Below, one piece after another: positions 1 to 11,720 of a stretch of DNA of 64,000 bases. Position 1 is the stretch's first letter. Each line of letters opens with the position of its first letter. This stretch comes from Lasiosphaeris hirsuta (Eukaryota; Ascomycota; Sordariomycetes; Sordariales; Lasiosphaeriaceae), in the NCBI GenBank assembly GCA_030549175.1, contig JAUKUA010000006.1, forward strand, positions 868,001-932,000, read 5' to 3'. A program made the translations under genes and the position numbers. The notes under the pieces were generated by a model, which did no database searches, was not told where the DNA came from, and worked only from the letters and a program-made list of their open reading frames with translations.

Positions 1-627
1 TCTCAACGTAGGCAGAGCAACGGGAAGCAAGGTCAGTTGGACACGGCAGACGAAATATAACCACGCACAATACCAATGCGAATGTTTGCCAGTGGGTAAA
101 ATAAGAGTCAACAATGCTCTGAATAGGAGGTGGGTATTGAGTTAATAGAGGAGTGTGAATAAATTCAACAGAGGGTTACCCAGACTTGATGGGTCAATCT
201 GGGGATATGCGATGAAGTTGACGAGGAAGGGGATGCGAGGAGGAGGCTGGGGGCGGTCAGCGCCTGTTTTCGAACGCACGACCAGCCTCCCCCTGTCCCC
301 TGTGGGCTGTGCCTTGGCGGGCCCCTGCACTTCGGTAAATTAACAGCTGACGCCAAAACGCGAAAATTCCCCACACGACTGGGGTGTCGCGTCTTAGGCC
401 ATGTTGACCCAATTGACCCCTCCACGAGCCCTCCAATCCGGTCGCAACAACGCACTTTGCTGCTGGGCACCGATAACAAACGAACGTCATCCGATTGTCG
501 CGACATCCAACACAGCGCCAAAGGCGTCAACAGCGATCAAGCGATACCTCACCAGCCCCTGATTTCGTACAGAGCCACAAGGCCAACACAGCACCTGCTG
601 CTCCATATACAAACAAAGCTTTGCGCC
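1..627. other. Upstream region of DUO1, no gene seen
   Basis: No supported coding sequence. The short open frames here overlap on both strands and resemble no family I know. The stretch probably holds the promoter and 5' leader of DUO1, including the MBF-like boxes listed separately. The far left end is about 100 bp of moderately AT-rich sequence without recognisable structure. Confidence 0.5.
358..393. promoter_or_regulatory. MCB/MBF-like boxes upstream of DUO1
   Basis: ACGCGAAA lies at 358-365, and GTCGCGTC (reverse complement GACGCGAC) at 386-393, about 240-270 bp before the DUO1 start codon. ACGCGT/ACGCGAAA-type sequences are the known targets of the Swi6-Mbp1 (MBF) G1/S factor in fungi. 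Their role here is inferred from sequence only. Confidence 0.4.
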
Positions 628-1382
628 ATGGCCGACAACATCGACAGCTCTGACACTGAAGATCTCTTTGCGTCGCCCTCGCAGCGCACTGCTGCCCGCA
701 CCCCGCACCAACAGCCTGAGCGGACAAAGACACCCACCAATCAGAGTACGCGATTCGACGCTGAAGAAGTTCGCGAGGCCGCACTGCGTAGAGAGCTCGA
801 GGGCGTCAGGAACATAAATGAAGTCATTGAGGGTGTCATTGGGACTCTGGAGCGGGCCAAGGGGAACATGGGTGTATGCATTCGCGCTGCTCCTTCTGCT
901 TATTTAGACATATTTATTGACTATAAGCCCAGACTGTATCAAGGACAGTTGAAAATGCTTCGACTCTGCTGAACACTTGGACGCGCATCCTGTCCCAGAC
1001 CGAGCACAATCAGCGGTTGATTCTTAACCCGAACTGGAAGGGGGCGACGGACGACCTGGCCGACATGGAGAACGAGACGATACGTAGGCAGCAAGAGGTC
1101 GAACGACGAGCGGCAGAAGCTGAGCGCAGGCGCGAGGAAGCCCGTAGAAGGGCAGAGGAAGAGGAGAGGCAGAGGATGGTGGCGCCAGCGCCGAGGGGCC
1201 CATCGAGTCGTGGTACGAGGGGCGGACGAGGTAGGGGGAGGGGTTCATCGTCTGGTTATGGTGCTTCGTCGGGGTATGGGGCTGACAATACCTCGTCGAG
1301 TGTCGGTGGCGGAAGGGGTGGTTCGGGCATCGGGAGGGGATTCGGGAGCGTGAGAGGGACGCGGTCCAGGGGTACTAAGTAA
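628..1382 (+). CDS. DUO1: DASH/Dam1 complex subunit Duo1
   Basis: Duo1 is a subunit of the fungal DASH (Dam1) ring, which couples kinetochores to spindle microtubule ends in the nucleus. The start ATG at 628 begins MADNIDSSDTEDLFASPS, a typical acidic Duo1 N-terminus. One intron is proposed at 872-948: the exons join at G|TT and give a heptad-like segment ending in NTWTRILSQTEHNQRLI and NWKGATDDL, the conserved Duo1 core. The donor GTGTAT is suboptimal, and the neighbouring GTATGC would be out of frame. After the core comes a strongly charged Glu/Arg coiled coil, then a low-complexity Gly/Arg/Ser tail with RG repeats. Product about 225 aa. It converges on the RNase H2 subunit B gene, with 182 bp between stop codons. 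Family assignment is firm; the exact intron is less so. Confidence 0.88.
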
Positions 1383-1564
1383 TGTCGCTGCGCGATTTTG
1401 ATTGCTACCTACACATACGCCGTACATGCCAGTGGCTAATGATACCATGAACAACAACCCCAAACACCAGCCCGCAATATCCATCCTCGGGTCTTGGGAA
1501 ACACAAACAGAGGCTCCAAGTGCGCCGCATAAACCTAAAAAGACAAAATACTATCCAAACACCC

Positions 1565-2911
1565 CTATTTCTTTTTGAAAAAGTCACTCATCTTCTTCAT
1601 ACCAGTTGTGTTGACCTTCATGAGCTCCTTGACGCCCCGGCTCTGCTTCGCCTTTTTGGCCTTCTCTTCTTCCTCCTTTTTACGGCGCTTCTCAGCACGT
1701 TCGTCTTCTTCGTCATCTGCAGCTCGCTTCCTCGAGTAGTCTGTCGACCTTGCCGCCGCCGCATCCTGGCGAAGCTTCATGAGCTGGACGAGATATTCAT
1801 CTAACGGTTTGAAGTCTACCCTGCCCTTTGTTGCGTCTGCGGTAAGCATATTCTTGAGCGTGTCAGCTAGGGGCGGGGCGATGTAGCATGAGCATATGAA
1901 ATTGAAGGCGATGCGCAGCCTTTGTAGTTTGATAACCTCCTCGGAGGCAGACATGGCGTTGGTGACAGCCTCGCTGGCGGCTGCGCCAGGGGCAGATTCA
2001 CTAGACAACGGCGTGGCCGCCGTGGACGCATCAGATAGAGAGGTCGCTGAAGCCTCTACATAGGAGACGGTGGACTGCGAGTCGGTGGAGTCGGGCTGGG
2101 GGGTGCTGCTGCTGGATGATGCCGATTCGGGCTTCGTTCCCACGTTCGTCAATGGCTGACTCCTTATTCCCATGATGGGTGCCTCCAACGCCTTCTTCAC
2201 AAACTTTTCCTCCATACTCTTTGGTAACCCTTGTTTGCTCATCCGCTTGGCTTTGGAGAGGATTTCATCCAGCAGCTTTGATTCGTTCAACCGGAACATT
2301 TGCTCGTCTGCTGCGTCGACGGTTTCGCACACGACCGCCATCCTAGCCTCCAGTTTTTCCCTGAGCCCCGGCAGACGCAATACTTCGGACAGATGATCGT
2401 TGGACCCGGACAGGGCGTCGAGGTGGTCGTCGCTGGACATGAACATGCGCTTCTTGGGGGCCTTGGTCTCTGCGCCTGACCTGGCTCCTTTGACCGAGGC
2501 GAGGCCGGGCAAGAGGAGGAAGACAGGGTCGATGGGCGTAACGGCGTACAGCTCGGCATCTTGGGCCATTTGGGAGTCGAGGCCTTCCCTTCTCACGCCA
2601 CTTTCATCCTTGACATTCTCTAGCAGCCAGCTTCGTGGGGCTAAGGTGGGAGTCGAGATCTTTATGCACTCGAAGAAGCCGGCTTCGGGACAGACGAAGT
2701 ACCTCGTTGGCCTGGCATAACGTGGGTTTTGTAGTGTGACAATCTGCGCCGCCGGGGTTGCTGTCTTGGGGATGATAAAGAGTCTCGGTGGGCCTTCGGA
2801 TTCTGGTGCAAGGCTGTATGTTCGCGGGGCGCTGGCTGCCGCAGCACTTTTTTCGACTTTCACTTTGGCGGTTGCTGCAGCAGATCCTTTTGAGGCTCGT
2901 GTTTTCGCCAT
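1565..2911 (-). CDS. RNH202: Ribonuclease H2 subunit B (Rnh202 family)
   Basis: This is an accessory subunit of RNase H2, the nuclear enzyme that removes single ribonucleotides and RNA:DNA hybrids from DNA. It is a single-exon gene of 448 aa starting at the ATG at 2911. Residues about 40-150 hold the triple-barrel region (RLFIIPKTA, RYARPTRYFVCP, FFECIKI, then the DPVFLLLP stretch). A helical segment around 150-260 and a C-terminal helix follow. The middle (about 270-330) is a Ser/Thr/Ala-rich low-complexity linker. The last residues, MKKMSDFFKKK, look like a degenerate PCNA-interacting (PIP) motif, as in animal RNASEH2B. Its start is 718 bp from the divergent MCM10 start, so the two replication genes may share a promoter with ACGCGT boxes. 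Confidence 0.9.
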   Translation of the reverse strand: MAKTRASKGSAAATAKVKVEKSAAAASAPRTYSLAPESEGPPRLFIIPKTATPAAQIVTLQNPRYARPTRYFVCPEAGFFECIKISTPTLAPRSWLLENVKDESGVRREGLDSQMAQDAELYAVTPIDPVFLLLPGLASVKGARSGAETKAPKKRMFMSSDDHLDALSGSNDHLSEVLRLPGLREKLEARMAVVCETVDAADEQMFRLNESKLLDEILSKAKRMSKQGLPKSMEEKFVKKALEAPIMGIRSQPLTNVGTKPESASSSSSTPQPDSTDSQSTVSYVEASATSLSDASTAATPLSSESAPGAAASEAVTNAMSASEEVIKLQRLRIAFNFICSCYIAPPLADTLKNMLTADATKGRVDFKPLDEYLVQLMKLRQDAAAARSTDYSRKRAADDEEDERAEKRRKKEEEEKAKKAKQSRGVKELMKVNTTGMKKMSDFFKKK

Positions 2912-3629
2912 GGCGGCAGAGCGAAGTTTGTTCGGTATGTCGAGTAGTGGGTTTGCTCCTGTGCCAAAGGGTTCTTGGGTGGCAGAGTGGGATCAACTGG
3001 TAGCGCAAAGCGGAGGACCCCTGCCGGCTCCGTCAATTGAGACGCGACTTTGACGCGTCGCATCATAGTTCGTTGTCTTGGCTAGTGGCGCCACAGCTTC
3101 TCGACGGTGCAAAGCGCGTCCCACCCCATGCACGTCAGTTTTCTCACGCCCACCCTCCCCCTTATCGCACGTTTGGGGCTTATCGTGCGCCGATTTGAAC
3201 TTGGTCCCAAACAGCCACTGACTTCGCCTGTATCCAGAAGCCGTTGCGCTTTGGAGGACTCGAAGTCGTCATATCGTGCTCGATTCTTGGATATCGGATC
3301 CCGGCGATTCCACGAAAACCCAGACGACCCAGAAACCCGCTTGCGCGTTGTATACCCCTCTGCAGTCTCCCGCCGACCATGTCGCCCTCCTGTGTCACAT
3401 TAATTGGCTGATATAGGGGGACCCTGACATACCTTGGGCTTTGCGTTCCAGCACCTTTGTCGGCTTGCTGCGTCCACCTTTGCGTCTCAGTAAACAGCTA
3501 GTATTTTCACCAGTTCTCGCAGCAAACGGCTGTGGTCTGCATTCAGCCGAGTACGGACCCCTTTTCTTACTTTGCTTGATCGAAGGATGGGAGAAAAGGT
3601 CTCGGTCGCGGCTAACTCATCAACCAGAT
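2912..3629. promoter_or_regulatory. Divergent promoter between RNH202 and MCM10
   Basis: This 718-bp intergenic stretch separates two replication genes read outward. It has no supported gene of its own. An upstream in-frame ATG at 3441 would extend MCM10 by 63 residues without family character, so I treat that part as leader. MBF-type boxes lie at 3041-3059. Confidence 0.5.
3041..3059. promoter_or_regulatory. Paired MCB/MBF-like boxes
   Basis: GACGCGAC at 3041-3048 is followed by the palindrome GACGCGTC at 3052-3059, which contains the exact MluI cell-cycle box ACGCGT at 3053-3058. The pair lies 130-150 bp upstream of RNH202 and about 570 bp upstream of MCM10. MBF control of DNA-replication genes through such boxes is established in yeasts. 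Its use here is inferred. Confidence 0.5.
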
Positions 3630-6166
3630 ATGGCTTCTCAATGGCCGCCTCGATCGCCCCACGAAGCCCTCCTAGGCACTCCTTCGGGTCGCGAGCGACT
3701 GCGACGCTTAGCAGAACGCCAATCACCATCCCCTTCGCCATCGAAGCTTAGAACGGCGCGATCCACCTCAGAACTGGGCGCAAAATTTGGGGGAAACTTG
3801 GGAGGTCAGCCAGACGACGACGATGGCGAAGACGAAGATGACGATGAGGAAACATTACAGCTCAAACTTCAGGCGATTGAGGCTCGACTGAAACTCAAGA
3901 AACTAAAGGCGGCTAAGGCGCAAAAAAGGGCGGCGGCCTCGAGTTTGGATCCGGGTGCTGGCAATGGACAGCGGCCAGTATCTGCCCCTGGCGATGCGGC
4001 CGAGATGAGAGAGCTTCCCATACAGTCCAAAATTGCTGCGGCCCGGGACAGGATGGAAGGAATGCCGCCAAAATCCGGGGTTCAGGTGCCCGCCTCACCA
4101 GTCAGACGAACCCAGAGTGCCGCCAACGCGACCTCGCCACAGCGTATTGTGCTGGGTATTGACAAGGGCTTGAGGGCAACCGATGTTTCCCTCAAGAGAG
4201 TCCCCGGCCCGAGAAAGTCGCAAGAAGATCGACCAGGCCAACAGGGGGCTACTTACGACGAACCAGAACACCCTCGATCCTGGAAGCAGAGGAGCCTCGC
4301 CCCATGAGCTTCAACGAGCGCCTAGCGAGCGCAAGAGGCGAGGAGGCTAGCCGCCAGGAGATGTTGCAGAGGATCCAGAAGGCCCGAAGCAAGGCTTTTA
4401 GCATTGGGAAGGACGAGATGGAGGAATTCAAAAGTAAAGCACTTGATATTCCGGAAGAACCATATATGCCCCAGCAGTTTTCCAGGAACGACGTACTCTC
4501 TTCACTAGAGGTAGCAGCGGGGGATCCGCAACAACAAAGTACCACAGCACCCCCTACGACGGGGTCGACCGAGATTTCGGAAGCGTCCTTCGAATCATAT
4601 TCAGGCTTACATCTATCTAAGCGGATACTGCCCCACAAGGTTGTCGCTCGTGCCATAACGGGGAAGAAATCATATGTCCTCAAAGACCTTTTACGTCATG
4701 TCAAAGCGCCCGAATGGTGTCTTCCTGATGTCGAGTCGGACATTGTGGTGTTCGCTATCATCGCTTCAAAGTCAGACCCGCGCAGCCATCGGCCTGGGCC
4801 CGGCGGCGAGGGCAAACCGCAGGAGGACCGCGGCAAGTACATGGTGGTCACGCTTGTAGATCTAACCTACGAAGTAGAGCTCTTCCTCTTTAACACGGGC
4901 TTTGAGCGGTTCTGGAAACTTACCCCCGGCACCGTGCTGGCCATTCTCAACCCGAACATCATGCCGCCGCCGCCAGGCCGCGGGGCGACGGGGCGCTTCG
5001 GGCTCGTTATCAACAGCGACGAAGACACCATCCTCGAGATCGGTAAGGCGCGCGATCTTGGTTACTGCAAGAGCGTCAAGAGGGACGGCCGGGTCTGCTC
5101 GAGCTGGATCAACGCGCGGCGCTCCGAGTATTGCGAGTTCCACACCAATGAGGCGGTAGGAAAATCGCGCAGTAGCCGCATGGAACTCAACAGTACGACC
5201 AGCTTTGGCAGTGGCGGCAGCAAAGGAGGTAAGAACGCACGGCGCGTCTGGCAGAAGTCCGAGGAGGAGAAAAAGCGCGCCAACTACGACCGCGCTACTC
5301 AGAGTACCTTCTTTGTTAGCAACGCTACCCGTGGGATCGACCTACTCGACGAGGAAGGAGGCATGGCGGACCGCACCGAGAGGGAAGAAGCCCTCAAACG
5401 AAAACTGGTCCGCCAGGAAAAGGAACGCGACATCGCGAAGAAACTAGGCCAGATGGGAGGCGGCGCCGGTAAGGAGTACATGAGCCGTTCGGCAGTGGCA
5501 TCCGCAGCGGCTGCAGCAGAAAAGGCGAGTGCAGTGCGTGGGTCTGGGTCATCGTCATCTACTATGCCTGTGGCCGCCGTGCCGGGCGTCAGCACCCTCA
5601 TGTCAACCGTCAGCAGCTTCCACGACATGCACAACCCAAACCGATGGGACGCTCGTGTGCTGGGCCTCGTAGGTAAGCGCGGCGAGGACGGCCCGAAGGT
5701 AAGCCTCGCCCCTATCAAAAGGAAGAGGCCAGAGTCTTCGGCTTCGAATTCGACGTCAAACTCAACGTCGGGCGGAGCCGGGGATGGACGAACCAGTGGA
5801 GGGAACAAGGGGGCGGCGTTCGGGTGGGGCTCGTCGTTGAGAAATAAGCTGACGAGGATGAAAGACGGGGAGAGGTTAGACGGGAGGGAGGTCCCGTCTC
5901 TCGCTAGCGGCCAGCCATCCCGTGCGGCGGCGTTGGCAGTGGTGACGGCGGATAGTGCAAGTAGCGGCTCGATGTTTGTGCCGCTACACACCGCGAGGAG
6001 TGGCTCTCGCTCGCCTGTTAGGAAGAAGACGCGCTTCGTCACGGAAAAGGGGATACGCGAAGCTGGGAGGGAGAGTCTAGGCGAGCCGTTATCTGCTGCG
6101 ATGAAGAATAGCAGGCAGGTTGTTTTGGATGATGATGACGATGATGACTTGATTATTGTAAAATAG
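3630..6166 (+). CDS. MCM10: DNA replication factor Mcm10 (with one apparent frameshift)
   Basis: Mcm10 binds DNA and activates the CMG helicase at replication origins. The start at 3630 (MASQWPPRSPHEALL) fits the fungal N-terminus. Residues about 65-105 form an acidic stretch followed by a Leu/Lys coiled coil. The conserved internal domain sits in the second frame: an OB fold (from about residue 325, HLSKRILPHKVVARAITGKK), the NTGFERFWKL element and a zinc finger with Cys/Cys/Cys/His in CKSVKRDGRVC and YCEFH (about residues 479-504). The tail ends in an aspartate run plus LIIVK. The reading frame changes between about 4240 and 4300. The frame ending at 4307 and the frame continuing from 4304 would be joined by one extra base in the G5 run at 4244-4248. 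No plausible intron explains the shift. It is either an assembly indel or a real lesion. About 845 aa if continuous. Confidence 0.87.
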
Positions 6167-6699
6167 AGGAATACAAGGGCTTGCATTATTCAGTATCGGC
6201 GCCTGGATGGTTGCAAGTGTGGTGGTCTTGCCCCTGAGGCGGGCCAGTTTAGACACACATTGTCGAGAGCTCCTATGTTTCGCTGTATTGCTCCTACCGA
6301 GCTACATTCCGGGCCTATCAAAAACGCAGGATGTGGTTCTCAAAACAGTTAAAAGTTATACGCTAGCTAAATCTCAATTCTGTTGTGTGCCAACTGGGGG
6401 TCTGTTGATAGCCTAACAAGTCAACACCCACACCAGCTATACCTAGCCTCCCTAACCTTGCCCATAACACCATTGCCCAAACAATCATAACCTATTCCCT
6501 ACATGCTGATTTCCTTTCCTGCAATACCGTAACGCTAGCTAGCTACATAGACCTACGCCATGCTGTTCGCGTAAGTGAGGTATCTAGGTATGCCAATCAA
6601 GAACAACCTATGCCCGCCATGCCCTAAACATTCATGTCGATAGCCAGTACTTTGACCGATAGACCAACTTCAAAAACACCATAACCCCTCGTTGGTTGT
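6167..6699. other. Convergent intergenic region, nothing seen
   Basis: These 533 bp lie between the stop codons of MCM10 and DNA2. No coding sequence, repeat or RNA gene is recognisable. It presumably carries both 3' untranslated regions. Confidence 0.5.
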
Positions 6700-9600
6700 T
6701 CAATAGCCCGTATAATCAACACCGTCCTCCAAGCTCTTCTGCATGGTATAGTCATCGGCGATGTCATTGACGATATCAGCCCACAGCGGCTTCCCCTTCA
6801 GCAGCGCCCGCCTCCCGATCGTAACTCGCTTCGGCTGATGTCGACCATTCTCCTTCCCGGCCGGAGCGCGAGCGCCGGTCCGCTGCGACATCTTCGGCGA
6901 CAGGTCCTTCTTCCGCGGCGAGACTCCCTCCCTCTTGTAACTCGCCTGCGTCGGCCCCTCCCCAGGCTCCGGGAAGCAATGCCCCTCAAGCATGCCCTCC
7001 TTGAGGTCATACACCCACGCCCTCTCCTCCATCATGCCGACGAACCGCGCCAACATCTCCTCCTCGCCACACCCCCGGAGGGTCGCCCTGCTCCCAACCA
7101 CCAACAACTTGGTCTTGGCGCGCGTGAACGCGACGTTGATGCGCCTCCAATCCTTCAGCAGCTCTCCAATGCTACACCCCTCATTGCTCCGCACCAGACT
7201 CAACACCACCACCTCCTTGTCCCGGCCCTGGAACCGGTCGGCCGTGTGCATCTCGACGTCCGGGTGGCCGCGTAGGATATGCTTAAGCTGGCCGAGCTGC
7301 GAGCGGTAGTGCGTCATGACGCCGATCTCGGACACGGGCACGCCGACCGTGATCAGGGCGTCGACGAGCTGAGCGACGACGCGCGTCTCGCACGGGTTGA
7401 CGATGCGGTTGCCCTTGGCCTGCTCACGGCTGTCGGCGAGCCCGTCCGTGTTGACGAAGCGCACGCGCGCGCCCGGGTCGAGCAGGTCGCGCAGCCAGCA
7501 GGCGCCGGGGCGCGGCGCAGGGCAGATGGCCGTGGTCGACATGGGGGTTCTGGCGAGCACCGGCTTCTGCGGGGAGAAGCTGGGTCTCGGGGCCTGTTGG
7601 GACAGCGAGATGAAGGTGGACGCGTCGAAGTGCCGCTGCCGGAGGGCATCCATGTTGGGTACGTCGAGAGACGAGAAGCGGAGGGCTTCGGTACCGCACT
7701 TGAGCTGGCCCTTATAGATGAGGGTGTTGGAGAGCGCCATGATGTCCTCGCACATGCGGTACTGGTGCTCGAGGTTGACGACCGAGTCTGGATGGGTGTC
7801 GGATAGCAGTTTGAAGAGGGAGATGTCGAGACCCCCGAGGCGGGCGTCCTCGTTCTGGACCAGCGGAGGCAGCTGGTTGTGGTCGCCGACGAGCACAAAA
7901 GTTCGCGCCATCCTGATCGGACCCAGGCACACCGGTAACGTGATTTGCGAGGCTTCATCCACAATACAGTAGTCAAAGGTTCGCTCGTTGAAGAGTGGGT
8001 GGTTGATGCCCAGGCACGTAGTGGCCACGATGGGCGTCTCGTGCCAGGCGCGGCGGATATCATCAAACGAGGATATTGGCTGGCCAGCCAGCGTCACAAA
8101 CTCCCGAACTTCGGGGTGAATCTTCGCCGCAGCTCCGAGTCTCAAGATGGGGACACTGTCCTGCTTGAGTTTTAGGAGAATGTTGTCTACCGCAGAGTGG
8201 GTGTACGAAGTCAGTAGAACAGACTTTCCCTGGGAGACCAAGGCGCGGATGATGTGAGCGATGGTGGTGGTTTTTCCAGTCCCTGGCATACCGAGTACAA
8301 GAGCATAGTCCTTGGCGCTCATGACCTTCTGGACAGCGGCTTTCTGATCCATATTCAGACCGTCCTTGTCAGTAATGCTGTACTGGGTAGGGGCTTCCTT
8401 AAAGGTAGGCGGCTCCAAGTCGACGATAAGCCGACGAATATCACCGGACCCGAAGGGACCGTCGGCTATGACTTGCACAAGGTTGTTCCGGACGGTTGCC
8501 ATGCCATTGCTGAACTCGTCCTTGTCAATCCGATACCGAATAGACGGCTCCCTGACATCAGCCTGGGGCTGCTTTGGCTTCGCGCCTTTCAAAGTCACCT
8601 CCATGATGCTCGCAAAGACTTGGTTGTCAATCTCGTCGAACCCCTGCTGCCTGATCCGCGCATTGTGAAGTCTCCTGTCGACTGCTACACTGATCTTATG
8701 TTTTTTGACTGCCGTTACATAGCCGATGGCCAAGGCAAAGTGCCCCTGCTCGTCGGAGACGACAATCGGCTCACCCACGGCCAGCTGAGAGTCCATAAAA
8801 GAAAACCCAGCCACCGGAAATTCCTTGGAAAACGTGTAAAAGAAGCGGTTGATCTTGGACGATGCCTTGTCTTCAAAAGCTGACCCCTCTTCGATAATAA
8901 CGTTGGAAAGGCAGCGCCCAAGCTTCTCACGTTCCGTGCTGAGCATGGTCCAGAGCTCTCGGCGGTACTTTTGACTCTCCCTCTCTTCCTTCGTGAGGAG
9001 ATCCTCCCATTTTAGGAAGAATATTTTGTGGGCTGGAGACAGGTGCCTCGTGAGATCATCAAACTTTTCGGCAACGCCACTGGTCTCGCCTGTGCCGTCA
9101 TCAGCGAGTTTGTGATAAATAAAACAGGTTGTCTGGGCATAGCATTTGCCGCAGGCAAACTTGTCCCTCTTCATGGGCGGCAGCTGCACGCTCCGCTCCC
9201 GGATGTAGCGGGCCAAACGGTTCCGCTGCATGATCATGTGCCGAAGCTCGTGCCTGACGGATGAAATTCGCAATGTTTGCGATGTCTCCAGGTAGTAAAG
9301 AATGCCGTATGTGATCTCGAGATCGTATCGATCAGACAGTAAGAGGTTGTACAATAGAGTTTGGGCCTGATGACTGCCGCTGACAGACCTCCCTGTCTTG
9401 ACCTCAAACGGCACAGTCAGGACCTTCGAGCGCGTCTTATCTCTCATGGTGACCTGTACAGTGGCGTCGATGTTTCCCTTGAGTCCATACATGGGTGACC
9501 AGACGTGCTCTTCAACATCGAGGAGCTTGCTGATACACATGTTGACCCGCTCGTCGTTCCGCCCCTTGACCAATGCATCTGGCCTGGGATATGGCGACAC

Positions 9601-11720
9601 GAAGTTTTGTGCCCAAGAACGAACCTCTGGCATCTTGGATAGAATGTGAGTTCTCGCCTCGTCCATGCTGACCTTGATTATATAGAGGTCCTCCAAATGC
9701 TTGTCGAGAGTCTTGGTAGTTACTGCACCGAGAAACTCCATATCCCATTTGTTCGCCATCAATGCCTCCTGAAAGATTTCATGAAGAATTATGCCGTACA
9801 CCATGGCGGAGGATGCCTCGCCGGTGGCCTTGACCCTGTCCTGGAGCACGGCACGTCGCATGCACATGAAGGAATCGGCGAGAACCGTGGCAGATATCAA
9901 TTGATCCGGGTGCAAGACGAGCATGTTCTGGTTATTGTCGATGATACACCTGCCAGAAGGCTCAAAGTCGCCGATGATGTGTACATAGGCGCTAGGTTTG
10001 GCCTCGGTACCGTACCAGTCACCTCGCAAATGAATTGTTTTCATCGCGTTTGTTTTCTCGGCCTGCACGATGAGAAGCTTCAAGAATATTAGTAAAGCCC
10101 CGTCGATGGGCCTGGGGGCGCATTTCTTACCTTTTCTTGCACCTCACGACCACGATCATCTGGGTAGGTACCTTCGAGAACATTCGTGATCAAGTACCTT
10201 TGAATTGCCTTGGGTTTTTGGCTAGACTATTCAGAAATCCTTTAGCGTGTGTCGTCTCATCTGAGCTATCGTACTGTACGTACATGTGATAGCGCTGCAG
10301 ATTGTGTGGCTGCGAGCTCTATTGCTTCTAGGTCGAAATCATCACCAAAATCATCGCCATAAGGATCATCTTCATCCACAACGTTGTCGTGCGGCCCGTC
10401 TCGCTGCCCCTGAATGGGTGGTTGAGGGACTTGAGCAGGCTGTTTCTGCTTTATACCAGCCATCAAATCTTCCGCGCCTTCAAACAGATCATCATCCAGG
10501 TCACCAAATACATCTTCTAGGTCCCCGAATTCATCCTCTATTCCCTTTGAGACAGAAGGCGCTGGTGGAGCTGGAGCAGGTCCTTCGATTGTGATGAGGG
10601 TTGTATCGTCTCCTTGGCCCAGGTTGATAGTAGCATCCAGCTCCATGAACGTCTCGTCATCAAAGTCGTCGTCCCCGTAATCCGAGACAGCCTCGGCCGG
10701 AGCCACCTTTTCACCACCATTCGGTCTCTCATCCACGGTCTGGCTTGAGGGCTCAGGAACCGGTTGCATGTCCTCGACGACATCGGGGGTAGGAGATAGC
10801 CTTTGTGCGACGCGGCGTGTCTTCCGCGGCGACCTTCTGCGGGCTGATGGTGAGCTGAGCTGCTGTTCTTCTGCCTCGGCGTTCGTTTTTGATTTTCTGA
10901 TTTCATCATCGACTGTTTCCAGCAGAGCCGAAACCATAGAATATTTGGTGGTTCGCCGCAGATTCCCCTGTGAAATAGAGTCTGGTTCGACGCCGGAACG
11001 CTCTATCTTGCGGCGTTTTGGCCAGTTCGTTCCACAGCTAACAGACTTCCTCAAGGACCTGTCGCTACCAGGTGGGCCATTTTCCTTTGGAAGCCGAGGG
11101 GAGGACGACACCATCATTTGCGCGAGGAGCGGGTTTGTGAGGCCGGATGGGCTCGCGTTCGGGCCGTGTAGGGAGAATCGGTCCCATAGCTCCAATGCAG
11201 GATCCGCGCGGGGTGTCCGAAGTCCTTGCCAAAGATACCTGGCCTTCGCGGCCGGCGTCTTAGAAGTGGCTGGTGACGATACGGGTGACGAGCTCCTAGC
11301 GCGCTTCCGGCCTTTGCGAAGAATCATCGGGGACATTGTCGGGGGATCATTAGCGGTGCGGTCACTGCGCCAAAGAATTCTCTCGCTGGGAGATACATTT
11401 TCGTCTTCCTTCTGCGCTTCTGGAACTCCCAGCAGGTCCTGCCACGAGTATTGGCTAACAGGCGTGCTCGCATTGTTTACTTTGTCCGGGGCAGAAGGCT
11501 TCACTATCCTCGGAGGCTCGGTGTTTTTCCGCTCCCCGTCTTTTGCAGCATTGGCGTCTTTCGCTGCATCGCCGCTAGCTTTGGAGAGGGGGACTTCGAA
11601 CTGAAAGGCATGTTTCTTGTTCCTCGTCGATTCGGAGACAGGGGCCAAAGGTTTCGATGCAGCAGTCTGGGCGGTGGAATGGCTCTTGGACCTTTGCCAT
11701 TGTGGCCGCTGCGGATGCAA
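6700..11720 (-). CDS. DNA2: DNA replication ATP-dependent helicase/nuclease Dna2
   Basis: Dna2 is a nuclease-helicase that trims long Okazaki flaps and resects DNA breaks. Three exons are proposed: 11720-10284, 10226-10131 and 10077-6700, all joined in phase 0; the second intron has a TACTAAT branch site. The N-terminal exon (about 479 aa) is disordered, with a WQDLLG motif and a DDFDLEAIE end. The short middle exon encodes AIQRYLITNVLEG. The last exon carries the nuclease domain with its Fe-S cysteines (SFMCMRRAVLQDR; CGKCYAQTTC) and a superfamily 1 helicase: Walker A GMPGTGKTTT, Walker B DEASQ, GDHNQLPPL, QYRM, RFQGRDKE and NVAFTRAK. About 1,636 aa as modelled. The 5' end is unresolved: the open frame begins with TTG just after an in-frame stop, so a short upstream exon with the true ATG is probably missing. 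Confidence 0.92.

Noticed and set aside
250..300. TTCGAAA on the minus strand resembling a tRNA T-loop
   Set aside because: The surrounding stem is not complementary and no anticodon arm is visible.
3441..3629. 63-residue N-terminal extension of MCM10
   Set aside because: The upstream residues lack family character, and the ATG at 3630 begins the conserved MASQWPPRSP start.
5299..6186. 295-codon minus frame opposite MCM10
   Set aside because: Shadow of the MCM10 coding frame with no family features.
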